Assembly: GCA_001429255.1 (NCBI GenBank)
Contig: LMJI01000001.1
Location: 124,001-188,000 of the forward strand
Direction of reading: 5' to 3'
Origin: Cellulomonas sp. Root930
Lineage (GTDB): Bacteria > Actinomycetota > Actinomycetes > Actinomycetales > Cellulomonadaceae
DNA: 64,000 nt
The translations under genes were made by a program, and so were the position numbers. The notes beneath the pieces are model-generated. The model saw nothing but the letters and a program-made list of their open reading frames with translations. It searched no databases and was not told where the DNA came from. Below, in pieces: positions 8,198 through 17,000 of this stretch (position 1 is its first letter; each line of letters begins with the position of its first letter).

Positions 8198-10039
8198 ATG
8201 ACCGGCGACGACGCATGGGCAGGCCTCGAGGCGCGGGTACAGACGTGGATCGACGACGACCCCGATCCGCAGACGGCGCAGGAGCTGCGCGACCTGCTCG
8301 ACCTTGCCCGCTCCGCACCCCCGGCAATCACCCCCGGGCAGGAGCCCGACCCCACGCAGCGCCAGGCGCTCGACGCACGCTCGGCTGCCCGCGAGGAGCT
8401 GGCCGACCGGTTCACGGGCCTCCTGCAGTTCGGCACCGCGGGCCTGCGCGGCCGGCTCGGGGGCGGGCCGCACCGGATGAACCTCGCGGTCGTCATCCGC
8501 GCCGCGTCCGGGCTCGCCGACTACCTGCTGGGCGAGCTCGACGGGGTCAGCCCCCGCCCGCGCGTGGTGATCGGGTACGACGCCCGGCACAAGTCCGTCG
8601 ACTTCGCGCGCGACTCGGCGGCGGTCCTGACGGCCGTCGGCATCGAGGTGCTGGTCCTGCCGTCGGCGCTGCCCACGCCCGTGCTCGCGTTCGCGGTCCG
8701 GCACCTCGGCGCGGACGCCGGGATCATGGTCACCGCCTCGCACAACCCGCCGCAGGACAACGGCTACAAGGTCTACCTGGGCGGCCGCGTGGTCACCGAC
8801 TCCGGGCAGGGCGCACAGATCGTGCCGCCCGCCGACGCCGCGATCGCCGCCGAGATCGCGCACGTGCCGTCCGTGGCGTCGGTGCCGCGTGCCGCGAGCG
8901 GCTGGACCGTGCTCGGCCCCGAGGTGCTCGACGCGTACGTGTCCTCCGTCGTGGCGCTGGCCCCGACGGACGACGCCACGCGCGCGGCCGCGAAGAAGCT
9001 GCGCATCGTGCTCACCCCGCTGCACGGCGTCGGCGGCGCGGTCGCCCAGCGGGTGCTCGCCGAGGCCGGGTTCGCCGACGTGCTGGTGGTGCCCGAGCAG
9101 GCGGAGCCGGACGGCGACTTCCCGAGCATCGCGTTCCCCAACCCGGAGGAGCCCGGCGCCATCGACCTGGCGATCGGCCTGGCCAGCGACGAGGGCGCCG
9201 ACCTGGTGATCGCCCTCGACCCGGACGCCGACCGCTGCGGCGTGGGCATCCAGGACCTGCGCCACCGGTCGTTCCGCGGCCCGGACACCGCCGAGGCGGA
9301 GGGCTGGCGCATCCTGCACGGCGACGAGACCGGGTCCCTGCTCGGGGCGCGCCTCGCGTCGGCCCCGCACCCGAACGGGTCCGCGTTCGCCAGCTCGATC
9401 GTCTCGTCGCGCCTGCTCGGCAAGATCGCGAGCGCCGCGGGCTACCGGCACGCGCAGACGCTCACGGGCTTCAAGTGGATCTCACGCGTCGACAACCTGG
9501 TGTTCGGGTACGAGGAGGCCCTCGGCTACTGCGTGGACCCGGCGCACGTGCGCGACAAGGACGGGATCTCGGCGGCCGTGCTCGTCGCCGGACTGGCCGC
9601 ACGCCTGAAGGCGGAGGGGCGCTCGATCACGGACGCGCTCGACGACCTCGCCCGCGCGCACGGCCTGCACCTGACCGACCAGGTCTCCGCGCGGTTCGCC
9701 GACCTCTCCCAGATCGGCGCCACCGTGCACAAGCTGCGCAGCCGACCCCCGAGGTCGCTGGGCGGGTCCCGCGTCACCGAGGTGGTCGACCTGGCGTCGG
9801 GGACCGAGGACGACCGGGACGGCCTGCCACCCACGGAGGGTCTGCGGCTGCTCACCGAGGACGGGACCCGCGTCATCGTCCGGCCGAGCGGGACCGAGCC
9901 CAAGGTCAAGTGCTACCTGGAGGTCATCCTCCCGCTCGACCCGGCGGCGGACCACAAGGCGGTCGGGCACGCCCGCGCCGAGGCGCGCACGCGGCTGGAC
10001 GCCGTGGCGGCCGACGTGCGGACCGCGCTGGGCATCTAG
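8198..10039 (+). CDS. pmmB: phosphoglucomutase/phosphomannomutase family (phospho-sugar mutase)
   Basis: A 613-residue alpha-D-phosphohexomutase with the four expected domains: TASHNPPQDNGYK with the phosphoserine Ser181, metal loop DPDADRCG, sugar-binding GYEEALGY and C-terminal phosphate-binding RPSGTEPK. Length and motifs match the PGM2-like group, which converts ribose-1- and deoxyribose-1-phosphate to the 5-phosphates as well as hexose phosphates. Its place directly after punA and before the deoC cluster argues for pentose-phosphate isomerisation in nucleoside breakdown. The start is set by a leaderless promoter at 8186-8191. The convergent neighbour begins 9 bases after its stop. Confidence 0.93.
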   Translation: MTGDDAWAGLEARVQTWIDDDPDPQTAQELRDLLDLARSAPPAITPGQEPDPTQRQALDARSAAREELADRFTGLLQFGTAGLRGRLGGGPHRMNLAVVIRAASGLADYLLGELDGVSPRPRVVIGYDARHKSVDFARDSAAVLTAVGIEVLVLPSALPTPVLAFAVRHLGADAGIMVTASHNPPQDNGYKVYLGGRVVTDSGQGAQIVPPADAAIAAEIAHVPSVASVPRAASGWTVLGPEVLDAYVSSVVALAPTDDATRAAAKKLRIVLTPLHGVGGAVAQRVLAEAGFADVLVVPEQAEPDGDFPSIAFPNPEEPGAIDLAIGLASDEGADLVIALDPDADRCGVGIQDLRHRSFRGPDTAEAEGWRILHGDETGSLLGARLASAPHPNGSAFASSIVSSRLLGKIASAAGYRHAQTLTGFKWISRVDNLVFGYEEALGYCVDPAHVRDKDGISAAVLVAGLAARLKAEGRSITDALDDLARAHGLHLTDQVSARFADLSQIGATVHKLRSRPPRSLGGSRVTEVVDLASGTEDDRDGLPPTEGLRLLTEDGTRVIVRPSGTEPKVKCYLEVILPLDPAADHKAVGHARAEARTRLDAVAADVRTALGI

Positions 10040-10048
10040 GAACCCGGG

Positions 10049-12358
10049 CTAGCGCGTCCGGGTGCAGGTGACCGCGGGGACCTGCAGGCCGGTGTCGCCG
10101 GGGGCGGTGCCCTGGAACCCGAACGACGCCGAGTCGCCGTCGCGCAGGGTGCCGTTGTAGCTCATGTTCTCCGCGGTCACCTGCGAGCCGCTGACGCCCA
10201 GCCGCGCGTTCCAGACGGCGGTGATCTGCCCGCCCGCGGGGAGCGCCCAGCCCACCGCCCAGCCCTCCACGCCGGTGCCGCCCGCGGTGACCACGACCTG
10301 CGCCTGGAACCAGTTCTGCCCCTCCGAGGTCCAGTGGTTCGTGACCGTGTAGACCGCCGAGCACGCGCTCGCCGGCATCGGCTCCGGCGGCTCGACGCCC
10401 CCCTCGGTCGGGCCCGGAGGTGCGCTGACCTCCTGCGTCGGCGCCACCGGGGTCCTGGTCGGAGCGGGTGTCGGGGTGGGTGTGGCGGACGGTTCGGGTG
10501 TGGGCGTGGGGGTGGGCTGAGGTGCGTTGCTGAGGGTCAGGTCGGCGGCGGTGAACGGCGTCGGGGACGGGTTGACGTCCGGCACGCTGGTCCGGCCGTC
10601 GCACCAGCGTGCGGGATCGAAGCTCGTGTACGAGCCGGTGGTGCAGGAGAAGTCGACGGCCGCGTCGCCCGCCACGAGCACCGTGCCGCCGAGCCGCGCG
10701 GACGACCGGACCAACGCGACGTCGCGCACGACCGCGCTCCCCTCGACCACCGCACCGGCCTCGACCCAGGCACGGCCCTCGATCCGCGCACCGCCCAGCA
10801 CCTGCGCGTCCCCTCGCACCACGGCGTCCGGGCCCACGAAGGCGGTCGGGTCGACCGTCGCGGCGTCGTCCACCCAGCCGCCCCCGTTGGCGTGCCGGTG
10901 ACCGCCGTCCACGGGGGGCTCGGTGCCGTCGTCGGCCACGCTCGCCCCGTGCACGCGGAATTCGTAGGGGTAGCGGGCGACCTCGCCGAAACCGTCGCCG
11001 GAGCCGTGCGCGTGGTTCTGCGTCGGGGTGCCCACCACCACCAGGTACACCTCGCTCTCCCCGGCGCGCAGCGTGAGCTGGACCTCCTGGTCGAGGCTCT
11101 CGGTCACCGGGCTGTACCGGGGCACCCCGTTGCGCAGCACGACGAACCCGAAGCTCAGCCCGGCGTCGGGTGCGTCGTCGTGGCCGCGCAGGCGCAGGTG
11201 GATGTCCCGCACGCCCGCGTCGGGCTCGAGGCGGACGATCGTGAAGCCGTAGTCGGACGGCGCGAACCCGTCGAGCACGCGGTAGTGCCCCGGGTCGCCC
11301 TCGACCGCCTCGACGGGGGTGGTCCGGTCCGCGAGCAGGACGGGGTCGAGGGCGTCGACGGCGGCGGCGATCGCGGTGCGGTCCGTGAAGTCCCACGTGA
11401 CGGTGCGCAGCGCGTACTCGGCGACCCGCCGGTTGAGGTCCGCCTGCCCGAGGCCGGTGAGCCGCTGGTAGGCGCTCAACGGGTCCTCGCCCTCCTGCGC
11501 CTCTCGCCACATGGTCCCGAGCAGCTGCTCGCCGTCGCGCTCCGCCAGGTACTGCAGCAGCAGCCAGCCGCCGTCGCCCAGCCGCGGGCTCGCCCAGTGC
11601 AGCTGCGGGCTGCGCACCACGTCGGCAGGATCGCCGATCCCGCCCGGCGCGGCCACGGTCGCCAGGTAGGCGGCGCTGGCGGACCAGAAGGTGGCGGCGT
11701 CGTCGGACGAGAACCCGCGGCCGGGGGCGTCGAGGGACGCGAAGCCCTGCACCACCTCGGCGAAGCCGCGGGCGAGCTCCCACGACGGGTCGAACTCCGA
11801 GCCCCCCGCCGGCTCGGGCTCGCCGGTGGCGGGTGCCGTCGCGGACCGGTGCCCCCGCGCGGTGAGGGACGGCACGTCGACCCGGAGCAGGCCGACGCCG
11901 TCGGTCACCGATCCCGTGGCGCCGCGCAGGGGCTGGGAGAGCCCGCCCACCGCGGGGACGACGACGTCGCTCGTCGGCGCACCGGGGCCGTCGGACCAGG
12001 TCCCGTCGACGACGACCACGACCTTGTGCCGAGAGATCGCGCCGCCCTCGTCGACCACGCGCAGGTCGTGCACGTCCAGCGCGTACAGCGCGTCGAGCTG
12101 GGCGACGGCCCGCGCCGGGTCGAACCTCAGCTCGGCGGGCGCCGTCGAGGGGTCCGCGCCCGCCCGGTCTCCCCACGCGAGGACGACGTCCTGCCCCTCG
12201 CGGACGTGAGCACGCTGCCACGCCTCGGTCCACGCGGTCGGGACCACGACGGTCTTGTCGGAGCGGAGGTGCCGCAGGGTCGCGCCGGTGCCGACGCCGG
12301 CCAGGAGGGCGACCAGGACCACGACGGCGACGATCCCGCCGCGTCCGCGTCGCCCCAT
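10049..12358 (-). CDS. membrane-anchored DUF6055-like protein with C-terminal CBM2
   Basis: A 769-residue surface protein. ATG 12358 is used because a GAGGGG lies before it and a transmembrane helix (about 7-25) follows. The extracellular part holds an alpha/beta region (about 60-480) that resembles DUF6055, a fold related to metalloproteases, but I see no HExxH. Next is a short left-handed beta-helix-like stretch of valine-rich six-residue turns (about 500-580). A Pro/Thr/Glu linker (610-660) leads to a complete family 2 carbohydrate-binding module (666-769) with its conserved tryptophans and terminal cysteines. CBM2 normally binds cellulose, xylan or chitin. It interrupts the nucleoside-salvage genes and so looks like an accessory insertion. 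Catalytic function unknown. Confidence 0.75.
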   Translation of the reverse strand: MGRRGRGGIVAVVVLVALLAGVGTGATLRHLRSDKTVVVPTAWTEAWQRAHVREGQDVVLAWGDRAGADPSTAPAELRFDPARAVAQLDALYALDVHDLRVVDEGGAISRHKVVVVVDGTWSDGPGAPTSDVVVPAVGGLSQPLRGATGSVTDGVGLLRVDVPSLTARGHRSATAPATGEPEPAGGSEFDPSWELARGFAEVVQGFASLDAPGRGFSSDDAATFWSASAAYLATVAAPGGIGDPADVVRSPQLHWASPRLGDGGWLLLQYLAERDGEQLLGTMWREAQEGEDPLSAYQRLTGLGQADLNRRVAEYALRTVTWDFTDRTAIAAAVDALDPVLLADRTTPVEAVEGDPGHYRVLDGFAPSDYGFTIVRLEPDAGVRDIHLRLRGHDDAPDAGLSFGFVVLRNGVPRYSPVTESLDQEVQLTLRAGESEVYLVVVGTPTQNHAHGSGDGFGEVARYPYEFRVHGASVADDGTEPPVDGGHRHANGGGWVDDAATVDPTAFVGPDAVVRGDAQVLGGARIEGRAWVEAGAVVEGSAVVRDVALVRSSARLGGTVLVAGDAAVDFSCTTGSYTSFDPARWCDGRTSVPDVNPSPTPFTAADLTLSNAPQPTPTPTPEPSATPTPTPAPTRTPVAPTQEVSAPPGPTEGGVEPPEPMPASACSAVYTVTNHWTSEGQNWFQAQVVVTAGGTGVEGWAVGWALPAGGQITAVWNARLGVSGSQVTAENMSYNGTLRDGDSASFGFQGTAPGDTGLQVPAVTCTRTR

Positions 12359-12510
12359 CCGTGCTCGTCCCCTCGCCGTGACGCACGCCGTGCGCGCACC
12401 CGAGGACTCGGGCCCGCCGCACGGCCGCCCCACTGTCGCCGACCACCCCGGTCGAGTCAATTGGGGGCAGAAGTACCGAACGGGTGATTCTGCCGACCCC
12501 GGCGTGCGGC

Positions 12511-12524
12511 TGCTCATATGAGCA
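12511..12524. promoter_or_regulatory. perfect palindromic operator upstream of the SorC-type regulator
   Basis: TGCTCATATGAGCA is a perfect 14-base palindrome, AT-rich in a GC-rich background. It lies 17 bases upstream of the -35 box. It is probably an autoregulatory site for the regulator encoded at 12592. Confidence 0.65.
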
Positions 12525-12530
12525 AAGATC

Positions 12531-12544
12531 GCAACAGGTGTTGC
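12531..12544. promoter_or_regulatory. second palindrome overlapping the -35 of the regulator/deoC operon
   Basis: GCAACAGGTGTTGC has perfect 6-base arms around a GG centre and begins 6 bases after the first palindrome. It overlaps the TTGCGG -35 box, so binding here should repress. The centre-to-centre distance is 20 bases, about two helical turns, which suits a tetrameric SorC-family protein binding both sites. Confidence 0.6.
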
Positions 12545-12569
12545 GGCGTCGAGGGCGCGTGCCTACCCT
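12541..12569 (+). promoter_or_regulatory. promoter of the regulator-deoC-aldehyde dehydrogenase operon
   Basis: TTGCGG (12541-12546), a 17-base spacer and TACCCT (12564-12569) fit a housekeeping promoter. A short leader with AGAGGAA follows before ATG 12592. Confidence 0.6.
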
Positions 12570-12591
12570 GGGACGACGTGAGAGGAACGCG

Positions 12592-13578
12592 ATGATCGAG
12601 TCGGACGAGCTGCTGTCCATCCGCGCGGCCGAGCTGTACTACGAGGAGGACAAGACCCAGGACGAGATCGGGTCGATCCTCACGCTCACCCGCTGGAAGG
12701 TCGGGCGACTGCTCGCGCAGGCCAAGGCGAGCGGGTTCGTCCGCATCGAGATCGTCCACCCGCGCGCCCGCCGGCTGCCGGTCGAGCGCCGGCTGCGCGA
12801 GACCTGCGGGCTCACCGACGCGATCGTCGTGTCCACGGCGGGAGTCGACGACCAGGACGAGCTCCAGGCGCGCACCGCCCAGGCCGCCGCCGACTACCTG
12901 GCCTCGTTGCGGCCCGCGCCGCGCACGCTCGGGATCAGCTGGGGCCGCACGCTCGACGACGTCGCCCGGCACCTGCAGGACGGCTGGGCCGGCGGGGTGG
13001 ACGTCGTCCAGATCAACGGGGGCGTCAGCCTGAACCGGCGCGCCGGCACCGCAGCGTCCACCGCCGTCACCATCGCGCAGAAGGCAGGCGGCCACGCCAC
13101 CCTGCTGCCCAGCCCGGCGATCCTGGAACGGCTGGAGACCAAGCGGGCCATCGAGTCCGACCGCGCCGTCGCCGCCGTCCTCGACCTGGCGTCCGGCGCC
13201 GACGCCTACCTGTTCAGCGCCGGGGCGGCCGACGCCGGCTCCGTGCTGGTCGACAGCGGCTACCTCACCGCCGACGACATCGCCGCGCTCGTCCGCGCTG
13301 GCGCGGTCGGTGACGTCGTCGGCCGGTACGTCGACGGGTCCGGCGCGATCGTCGACCCGCGGCTCGACGAGCGGACCGTCGGCCTGTCGCTCGAGAGCCT
13401 GCGCGCGGCGCAGCTCAGCATCGCGGTCATCGCGGGGTCGGCCAAGCACGCCGTCGCGAGCGCCGTCGTCCGCAGCGGCCTGTGCACCGTCCTCGTCACC
13501 GATGAGGACACCGCCCTGCACCTCATCGAGAACCACCCGGCAGTCCCCGACAGCAAAGGTCAGCGAGGCACCGAATGA
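12592..13578 (+). CDS. SorC/DeoR-type sugar-binding transcriptional regulator
   Basis: A 328-residue protein with an N-terminal winged-helix/HTH (about 5-50, EDKTQDEIGSILTLTRWKVGR) and a C-terminal sugar-phosphate-binding domain (60-320; GISWGRTLDDVA, VVQINGG). This is the SorC architecture, also used by the B. subtilis DeoR that controls deoxyribonucleoside use. ATG 12592 is chosen because AGAGGAA lies just upstream and the HTH follows at once; a longer frame to 12484 would run over the promoter. It overlaps deoC by four bases (ATGA), so the two are translationally coupled. It most likely represses its own operon until deoxyribose-5-phosphate or a related sugar phosphate builds up. Confidence 0.88.
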   Translation: MIESDELLSIRAAELYYEEDKTQDEIGSILTLTRWKVGRLLAQAKASGFVRIEIVHPRARRLPVERRLRETCGLTDAIVVSTAGVDDQDELQARTAQAAADYLASLRPAPRTLGISWGRTLDDVARHLQDGWAGGVDVVQINGGVSLNRRAGTAASTAVTIAQKAGGHATLLPSPAILERLETKRAIESDRAVAAVLDLASGADAYLFSAGAADAGSVLVDSGYLTADDIAALVRAGAVGDVVGRYVDGSGAIVDPRLDERTVGLSLESLRAAQLSIAVIAGSAKHAVASAVVRSGLCTVLVTDEDTALHLIENHPAVPDSKGQRGTE

Positions 13579-14579
13579 CAGGCACCCAGATCGTCCCCGG
13601 CGAGCGCGCCATCGCGCTCCTGGGCGGCGAAGCGAACGACGCCAACCTGCGTCGCTACCTGCACGGCATCCCGGGCGTCGACGCCGTCGGTCTGGAGCAG
13701 CGGGCCGCAGGTCTCGGCACGCGCTCGATCAAGACGACCTCCAAGGCGTGGGCGCTCGACCGGATCATCGGGCTCATCGACCTGACCACCCTCGAGGGCG
13801 CGGACACGCCGGGCAAGGTGCGCTCGCTCGTCGCGAAGGCGGTCACCCCGGACCCCGCCGACCCCGGCTGCCCCCGCGTCGCCGCGGTGTGCGTGTACGG
13901 CGACATGGTGGGCCACGCGGTCCAGGCGCTGGGCTCCGCGCACGGCGACCCGGACCAGGGCAAGATCGCCGTCGCGGCGGTCGCCACGGCGTTCCCGAGC
14001 GGCCGCGCGTCGCGGTCGATCAAGCTCGAGGACACCGCCGACGCCGTCGCCGCGGGTGCCGACGAGATCGACATGGTCATCGACCGCGGGGCGTTCCTCG
14101 CGGGCCGGTACGGCCAGGTGTACGACGAGATCATCGCCGTGAAGGAGGCCTGCCGCCGCGCGGACGGGACCTCCGCGCACCTCAAGATCATCCTCGAGAC
14201 CGGCGAGCTCAACACCTACGACAACGTCCGCCGGGCGTCGTGGCTGGGGATCCTCGCGGGGGGCGACTTCATCAAGACGTCCACCGGCAAGGTGGCCCCG
14301 GCGGCCACGCTGCCCGTCACCCTGCTCATGCTCGAGGTCGTGCGCGACTGGCACCGGCTCAGCGGCGAGAAGGTCGGCGTCAAGCCGGCCGGCGGCATCC
14401 GCGCGTCCAAGGACGCGATCAAGTACCTGGTGACCGTCGCCGAGACCGTCGGGGAGGAGTGGCTGACGCCGCACCTGTTCCGGTTCGGCGCCTCCAGCCT
14501 GCTCAACGACGTGCTGATGCAGCGGCAGAAGATGACGACCGGGCACTACGCCGGTCCCGACTACGTGACGATCGACTGA
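13575..14579 (+). CDS. deoC: deoxyribose-phosphate aldolase
   Basis: A 334-residue class I aldolase of the longer actinobacterial type, with about 60 extra N-terminal residues compared with the E. coli enzyme. The Schiff-base lysine is Lys234 in DFIKTSTGK, and the proton-relay lysine is Lys270 in GVKPAGG. AAVCVYGDMV and EIDMVIDRGAFL are barrel strands of the family. It splits 2-deoxyribose-5-phosphate into acetaldehyde and glyceraldehyde-3-phosphate. Its start overlaps the regulator stop, and 10 bases separate it from an aldehyde dehydrogenase that would oxidise the acetaldehyde. Confidence 0.96.
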   Translation: MTGTQIVPGERAIALLGGEANDANLRRYLHGIPGVDAVGLEQRAAGLGTRSIKTTSKAWALDRIIGLIDLTTLEGADTPGKVRSLVAKAVTPDPADPGCPRVAAVCVYGDMVGHAVQALGSAHGDPDQGKIAVAAVATAFPSGRASRSIKLEDTADAVAAGADEIDMVIDRGAFLAGRYGQVYDEIIAVKEACRRADGTSAHLKIILETGELNTYDNVRRASWLGILAGGDFIKTSTGKVAPAATLPVTLLMLEVVRDWHRLSGEKVGVKPAGGIRASKDAIKYLVTVAETVGEEWLTPHLFRFGASSLLNDVLMQRQKMTTGHYAGPDYVTID

Positions 14580-14589
14580 AGGGCCACTG

Positions 14590-16095
14590 ATGTCATTCCT
14601 CGAGTACGCCCCGGCGCCCGAGTCGCAGGCGATCCTGAACCTGCGCAGCGAGTACGGCCTCTTCATCGACGGCGAGTTCCGCGAGGGGCACGGCACGCCG
14701 TTCGCCTCCATCTCCCCGGCCACCGAGAAGCACATCGCGACGATCTCGACCGCTGACGCGGCGGACGTCGACGCCGCCGTCGCCGCCGCGCGCCGCGCCT
14801 ACGACCGCACCTGGTCACGCATGTCCGGCGCCGACCGCGGCAAGTACCTGTTCCGCATCGCCCGCCTGGTCCAGGAGCGCAGCCGCGAGCTCGCCGTGGC
14901 GGAGAGTCTCGACAACGGCAAGCCGATCAAGGAGAGCCGGGACGTGGACGTGCCGCTGGTCGCGGCCTGGTTCTTCTACTACGCCGGCTGGGCCGACAAG
15001 CTCGACCACGCCGGCCTCGGCGCCAACCCCGCGTCCCTCGGCGTCGCCGCCCAGGTCATCCCGTGGAACTTCCCGCTGCTCATGCTCGCGTGGAAGATCG
15101 CCCCGGCACTGGCCGCCGGCAACACCGTCGTCCTCAAGCCGGCCGAGACCACCTCGCTGACCGCGCTGCTGTTCGCGGAGATCGTGCAGCAGGCCGACCT
15201 GCCGCCGGGGGTCGTCAACATCATCACGGGCGCGGGCGCGACGGGCGTCGCGCTGGTCGGGCACGACGACGTGAACGCGGTCGCCTTCACGGGGTCGACG
15301 CCCGTCGGGCGGGCGATCGCCAAGTCCGTCGCCGGGACGAACAAGAAGGTGACGCTCGAGCTGGGCGGCAAGGCGGCGAACATCGTGTTCGACGACGCCC
15401 CCATCGACCAGGCCATCGAGGGCATCGTCAACGGCATCTTCTTCAACCAGGGTCACGTCTGCTGCGCGGGCAGCCGCCTCCTGGTCCAGGAGTCGATCCA
15501 CGGCGAGGTCGTCGACCGGCTCAAGGCCCGGCTGTCCACCCTGCGCCTGGGTGACCCGCTGGACAAGAACACCGACATCGGCGCGATCAACAGCTCCGCG
15601 CAGCTGGACCGCATCCGGGCGCTGAGCGACATCGGCGAGGCCGAGGGTGCCGAGCGCTGGACGGCCGAGTGCACCATCCCGGAGAACGGGTTCTGGTTCG
15701 CACCGACCATCTTCACCAACGTCTCGACCAGCCACCGGATCGCCCAGGAGGAGGTCTTCGGGCCCGTCCTGTCGGTGCTCACGTTCCGCACCCCGGCGGA
15801 GGCGATCGCCAAGGCGAACAACACCCCGTTCGGCCTGTCCGCCGGCATCTGGTCCGACAAGGGCAGCCGCATCCTGGCCGTCGCCGACAAGCTCCGCGCC
15901 GGGGTGATCTGGGCCAACACGTTCAACCGGTTCGACCCGGCGAGCCCGTTCGGCGGGTACAAGGAGTCCGGCTACGGACGCGAGGGTGGCCGCCACGGCA
16001 TCGCCTCGTACCTGACGAGCGGCACGCCTGCCCGGCCCGCCGTCGCCGCGGCCGTCACGAAGCCCAAGACCGTCACCAAGGGAGCCACCAAGTGA
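14590..16095 (+). CDS. aldehyde dehydrogenase, full length
   Basis: A 501-residue NAD(P)-dependent aldehyde dehydrogenase. PWNFPLLML and KPAETTSL belong to the cofactor site, Glu257 lies in ELGGK, and the nucleophile is Cys291 in GHVCCAGSR. EVFGPVL and the terminal GGYKESG complete the family pattern. The C-terminus has a basic Ala/Val/Lys tail of about 25 residues. Encoded directly after deoC, it should oxidise the acetaldehyde released by deoxyribose-phosphate cleavage to acetate. The stop overlaps the GTG of a half-length paralogue by four bases, which suggests a fixed ratio of the two proteins. Confidence 0.93.
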   Translation: MSFLEYAPAPESQAILNLRSEYGLFIDGEFREGHGTPFASISPATEKHIATISTADAADVDAAVAAARRAYDRTWSRMSGADRGKYLFRIARLVQERSRELAVAESLDNGKPIKESRDVDVPLVAAWFFYYAGWADKLDHAGLGANPASLGVAAQVIPWNFPLLMLAWKIAPALAAGNTVVLKPAETTSLTALLFAEIVQQADLPPGVVNIITGAGATGVALVGHDDVNAVAFTGSTPVGRAIAKSVAGTNKKVTLELGGKAANIVFDDAPIDQAIEGIVNGIFFNQGHVCCAGSRLLVQESIHGEVVDRLKARLSTLRLGDPLDKNTDIGAINSSAQLDRIRALSDIGEAEGAERWTAECTIPENGFWFAPTIFTNVSTSHRIAQEEVFGPVLSVLTFRTPAEAIAKANNTPFGLSAGIWSDKGSRILAVADKLRAGVIWANTFNRFDPASPFGGYKESGYGREGGRHGIASYLTSGTPARPAVAAAVTKPKTVTKGATK

Positions 16096-16952
16096 CCCGC
16101 CTCGCCGTGCCCAAGACCTACAAGCTGTACATCGGCGGGGCGTTCCCGCGCAGCGAGTCGGGTCGGACCTACGAGATCGTCAGCGCCAAGGGCGCGTTCC
16201 TCGCCAACGCGTCGAAGGCGTCCCGCAAGGACGCCCGGGACGCGGTCGTCGCGGCGCGCGCCGCCGTCGGTGGCTGGTCGGGTGCGACCGCGTACAACCG
16301 CGCCCAAGTGCTCTATCGCGTCGCCGAGATCCTCGAGGGCCGGCGTGCCCAGTTCGTCGCCGAGATCGTCGATGCCGAGGGCGTCTCCAGCGCCGTCGCG
16401 ACCGCGCAGGTGGACACCGCGATCGACCGCTGGGTCTGGTACGCGGGCTGGGCGGACAAGTACGCGCAGGTGGCCGGCAACGCGAACCCCGTCGCCGGGC
16501 CGTACTTCAACATCTCGGTCCCCGAGCCCACCGGCGTGGTCGCGATCATCGCCCCGCAGGACTCGTCCCTGCTCGGGCTGGTCTCCGCGGTGGCTCCCGC
16601 GCTCGTCTCCGGCAACACGGTCGTCGTGGTGGCCTCCGAGACGCTCCCCCTGTCCGCGATCAGCCTGTCCGAGGTGCTCGCGACGAGCGACGTGCCCAAG
16701 GGGGTCGTCAACGTGCTCACCGGGTCGCCCGCGGAGATCGCACCCTGGCTGGCCAGCCACCAGGACGTGAACGCGCTCGACCTGGTCGGCGCCGGTGCCC
16801 TGGACTGGGTCGACCTGCAGATCGCGGCCGCGGACACCCTCAAGCGGGTGCTCACGCCGGAGAACGGCCCGGACGCGGCAGCGCCGTCGCTGGGGCGCAT
16901 CACGGCGTTCGTGGAGACGAAGACCGTCTGGCACACGAAGGGTCTGATCTAG
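16092..16952 (+). CDS. half-length aldehyde dehydrogenase paralogue without catalytic domain
   Basis: A 286-residue protein matching only the N-terminal cofactor-binding half of ALDHs: YKLYIGGAFPRSESGRT, GGWSGATAYNRAQVLYR, PTGVVAIIAPQDSSLLGL, SGNTVVVVASET, PKGVVNVLTG. The family's FTGSTPVG becomes LVGAGALDW and the chain diverges just before the ELGGK position, so both the catalytic Glu and Cys are missing. The tail ends AFVETKTVWHTKG. There is no remnant of the missing half before a strong terminator, the frame is intact and GTG start and GGGAG site are good, so this is not a fresh pseudogene. It probably assembles with the full-length ALDH or DeoC, or binds cofactor for a regulatory purpose. 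Confidence 0.82.
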   Translation: MTRLAVPKTYKLYIGGAFPRSESGRTYEIVSAKGAFLANASKASRKDARDAVVAARAAVGGWSGATAYNRAQVLYRVAEILEGRRAQFVAEIVDAEGVSSAVATAQVDTAIDRWVWYAGWADKYAQVAGNANPVAGPYFNISVPEPTGVVAIIAPQDSSLLGLVSAVAPALVSGNTVVVVASETLPLSAISLSEVLATSDVPKGVVNVLTGSPAEIAPWLASHQDVNALDLVGAGALDWVDLQIAAADTLKRVLTPENGPDAAAPSLGRITAFVETKTVWHTKGLI

Positions 16953-16959
16953 GCACGAC

Positions 16960-16993
16960 GACGGCCCGCACCCGAGCTGGGGTGCGGGCCGTC
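16960..16993. terminator. strong bidirectional terminator between deoC operon and add
   Basis: A perfect 14-base GC-rich stem (16960-16973 with 16980-16993) has a 6-base loop and lies between two convergent genes. Flanking GCACGA/TCGTGC can extend it. It would stop both transcripts. Confidence 0.85.
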
Positions 16994-17000
16994 CTCGTGC

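Noticed and set aside
5579-9451. Open frame of 1290 codons on the minus strand
   Set aside because: It runs opposite punA and the phosphohexomutase and is out of frame with the LpdA-like gene; the composition is low-complexity Arg/Gly.
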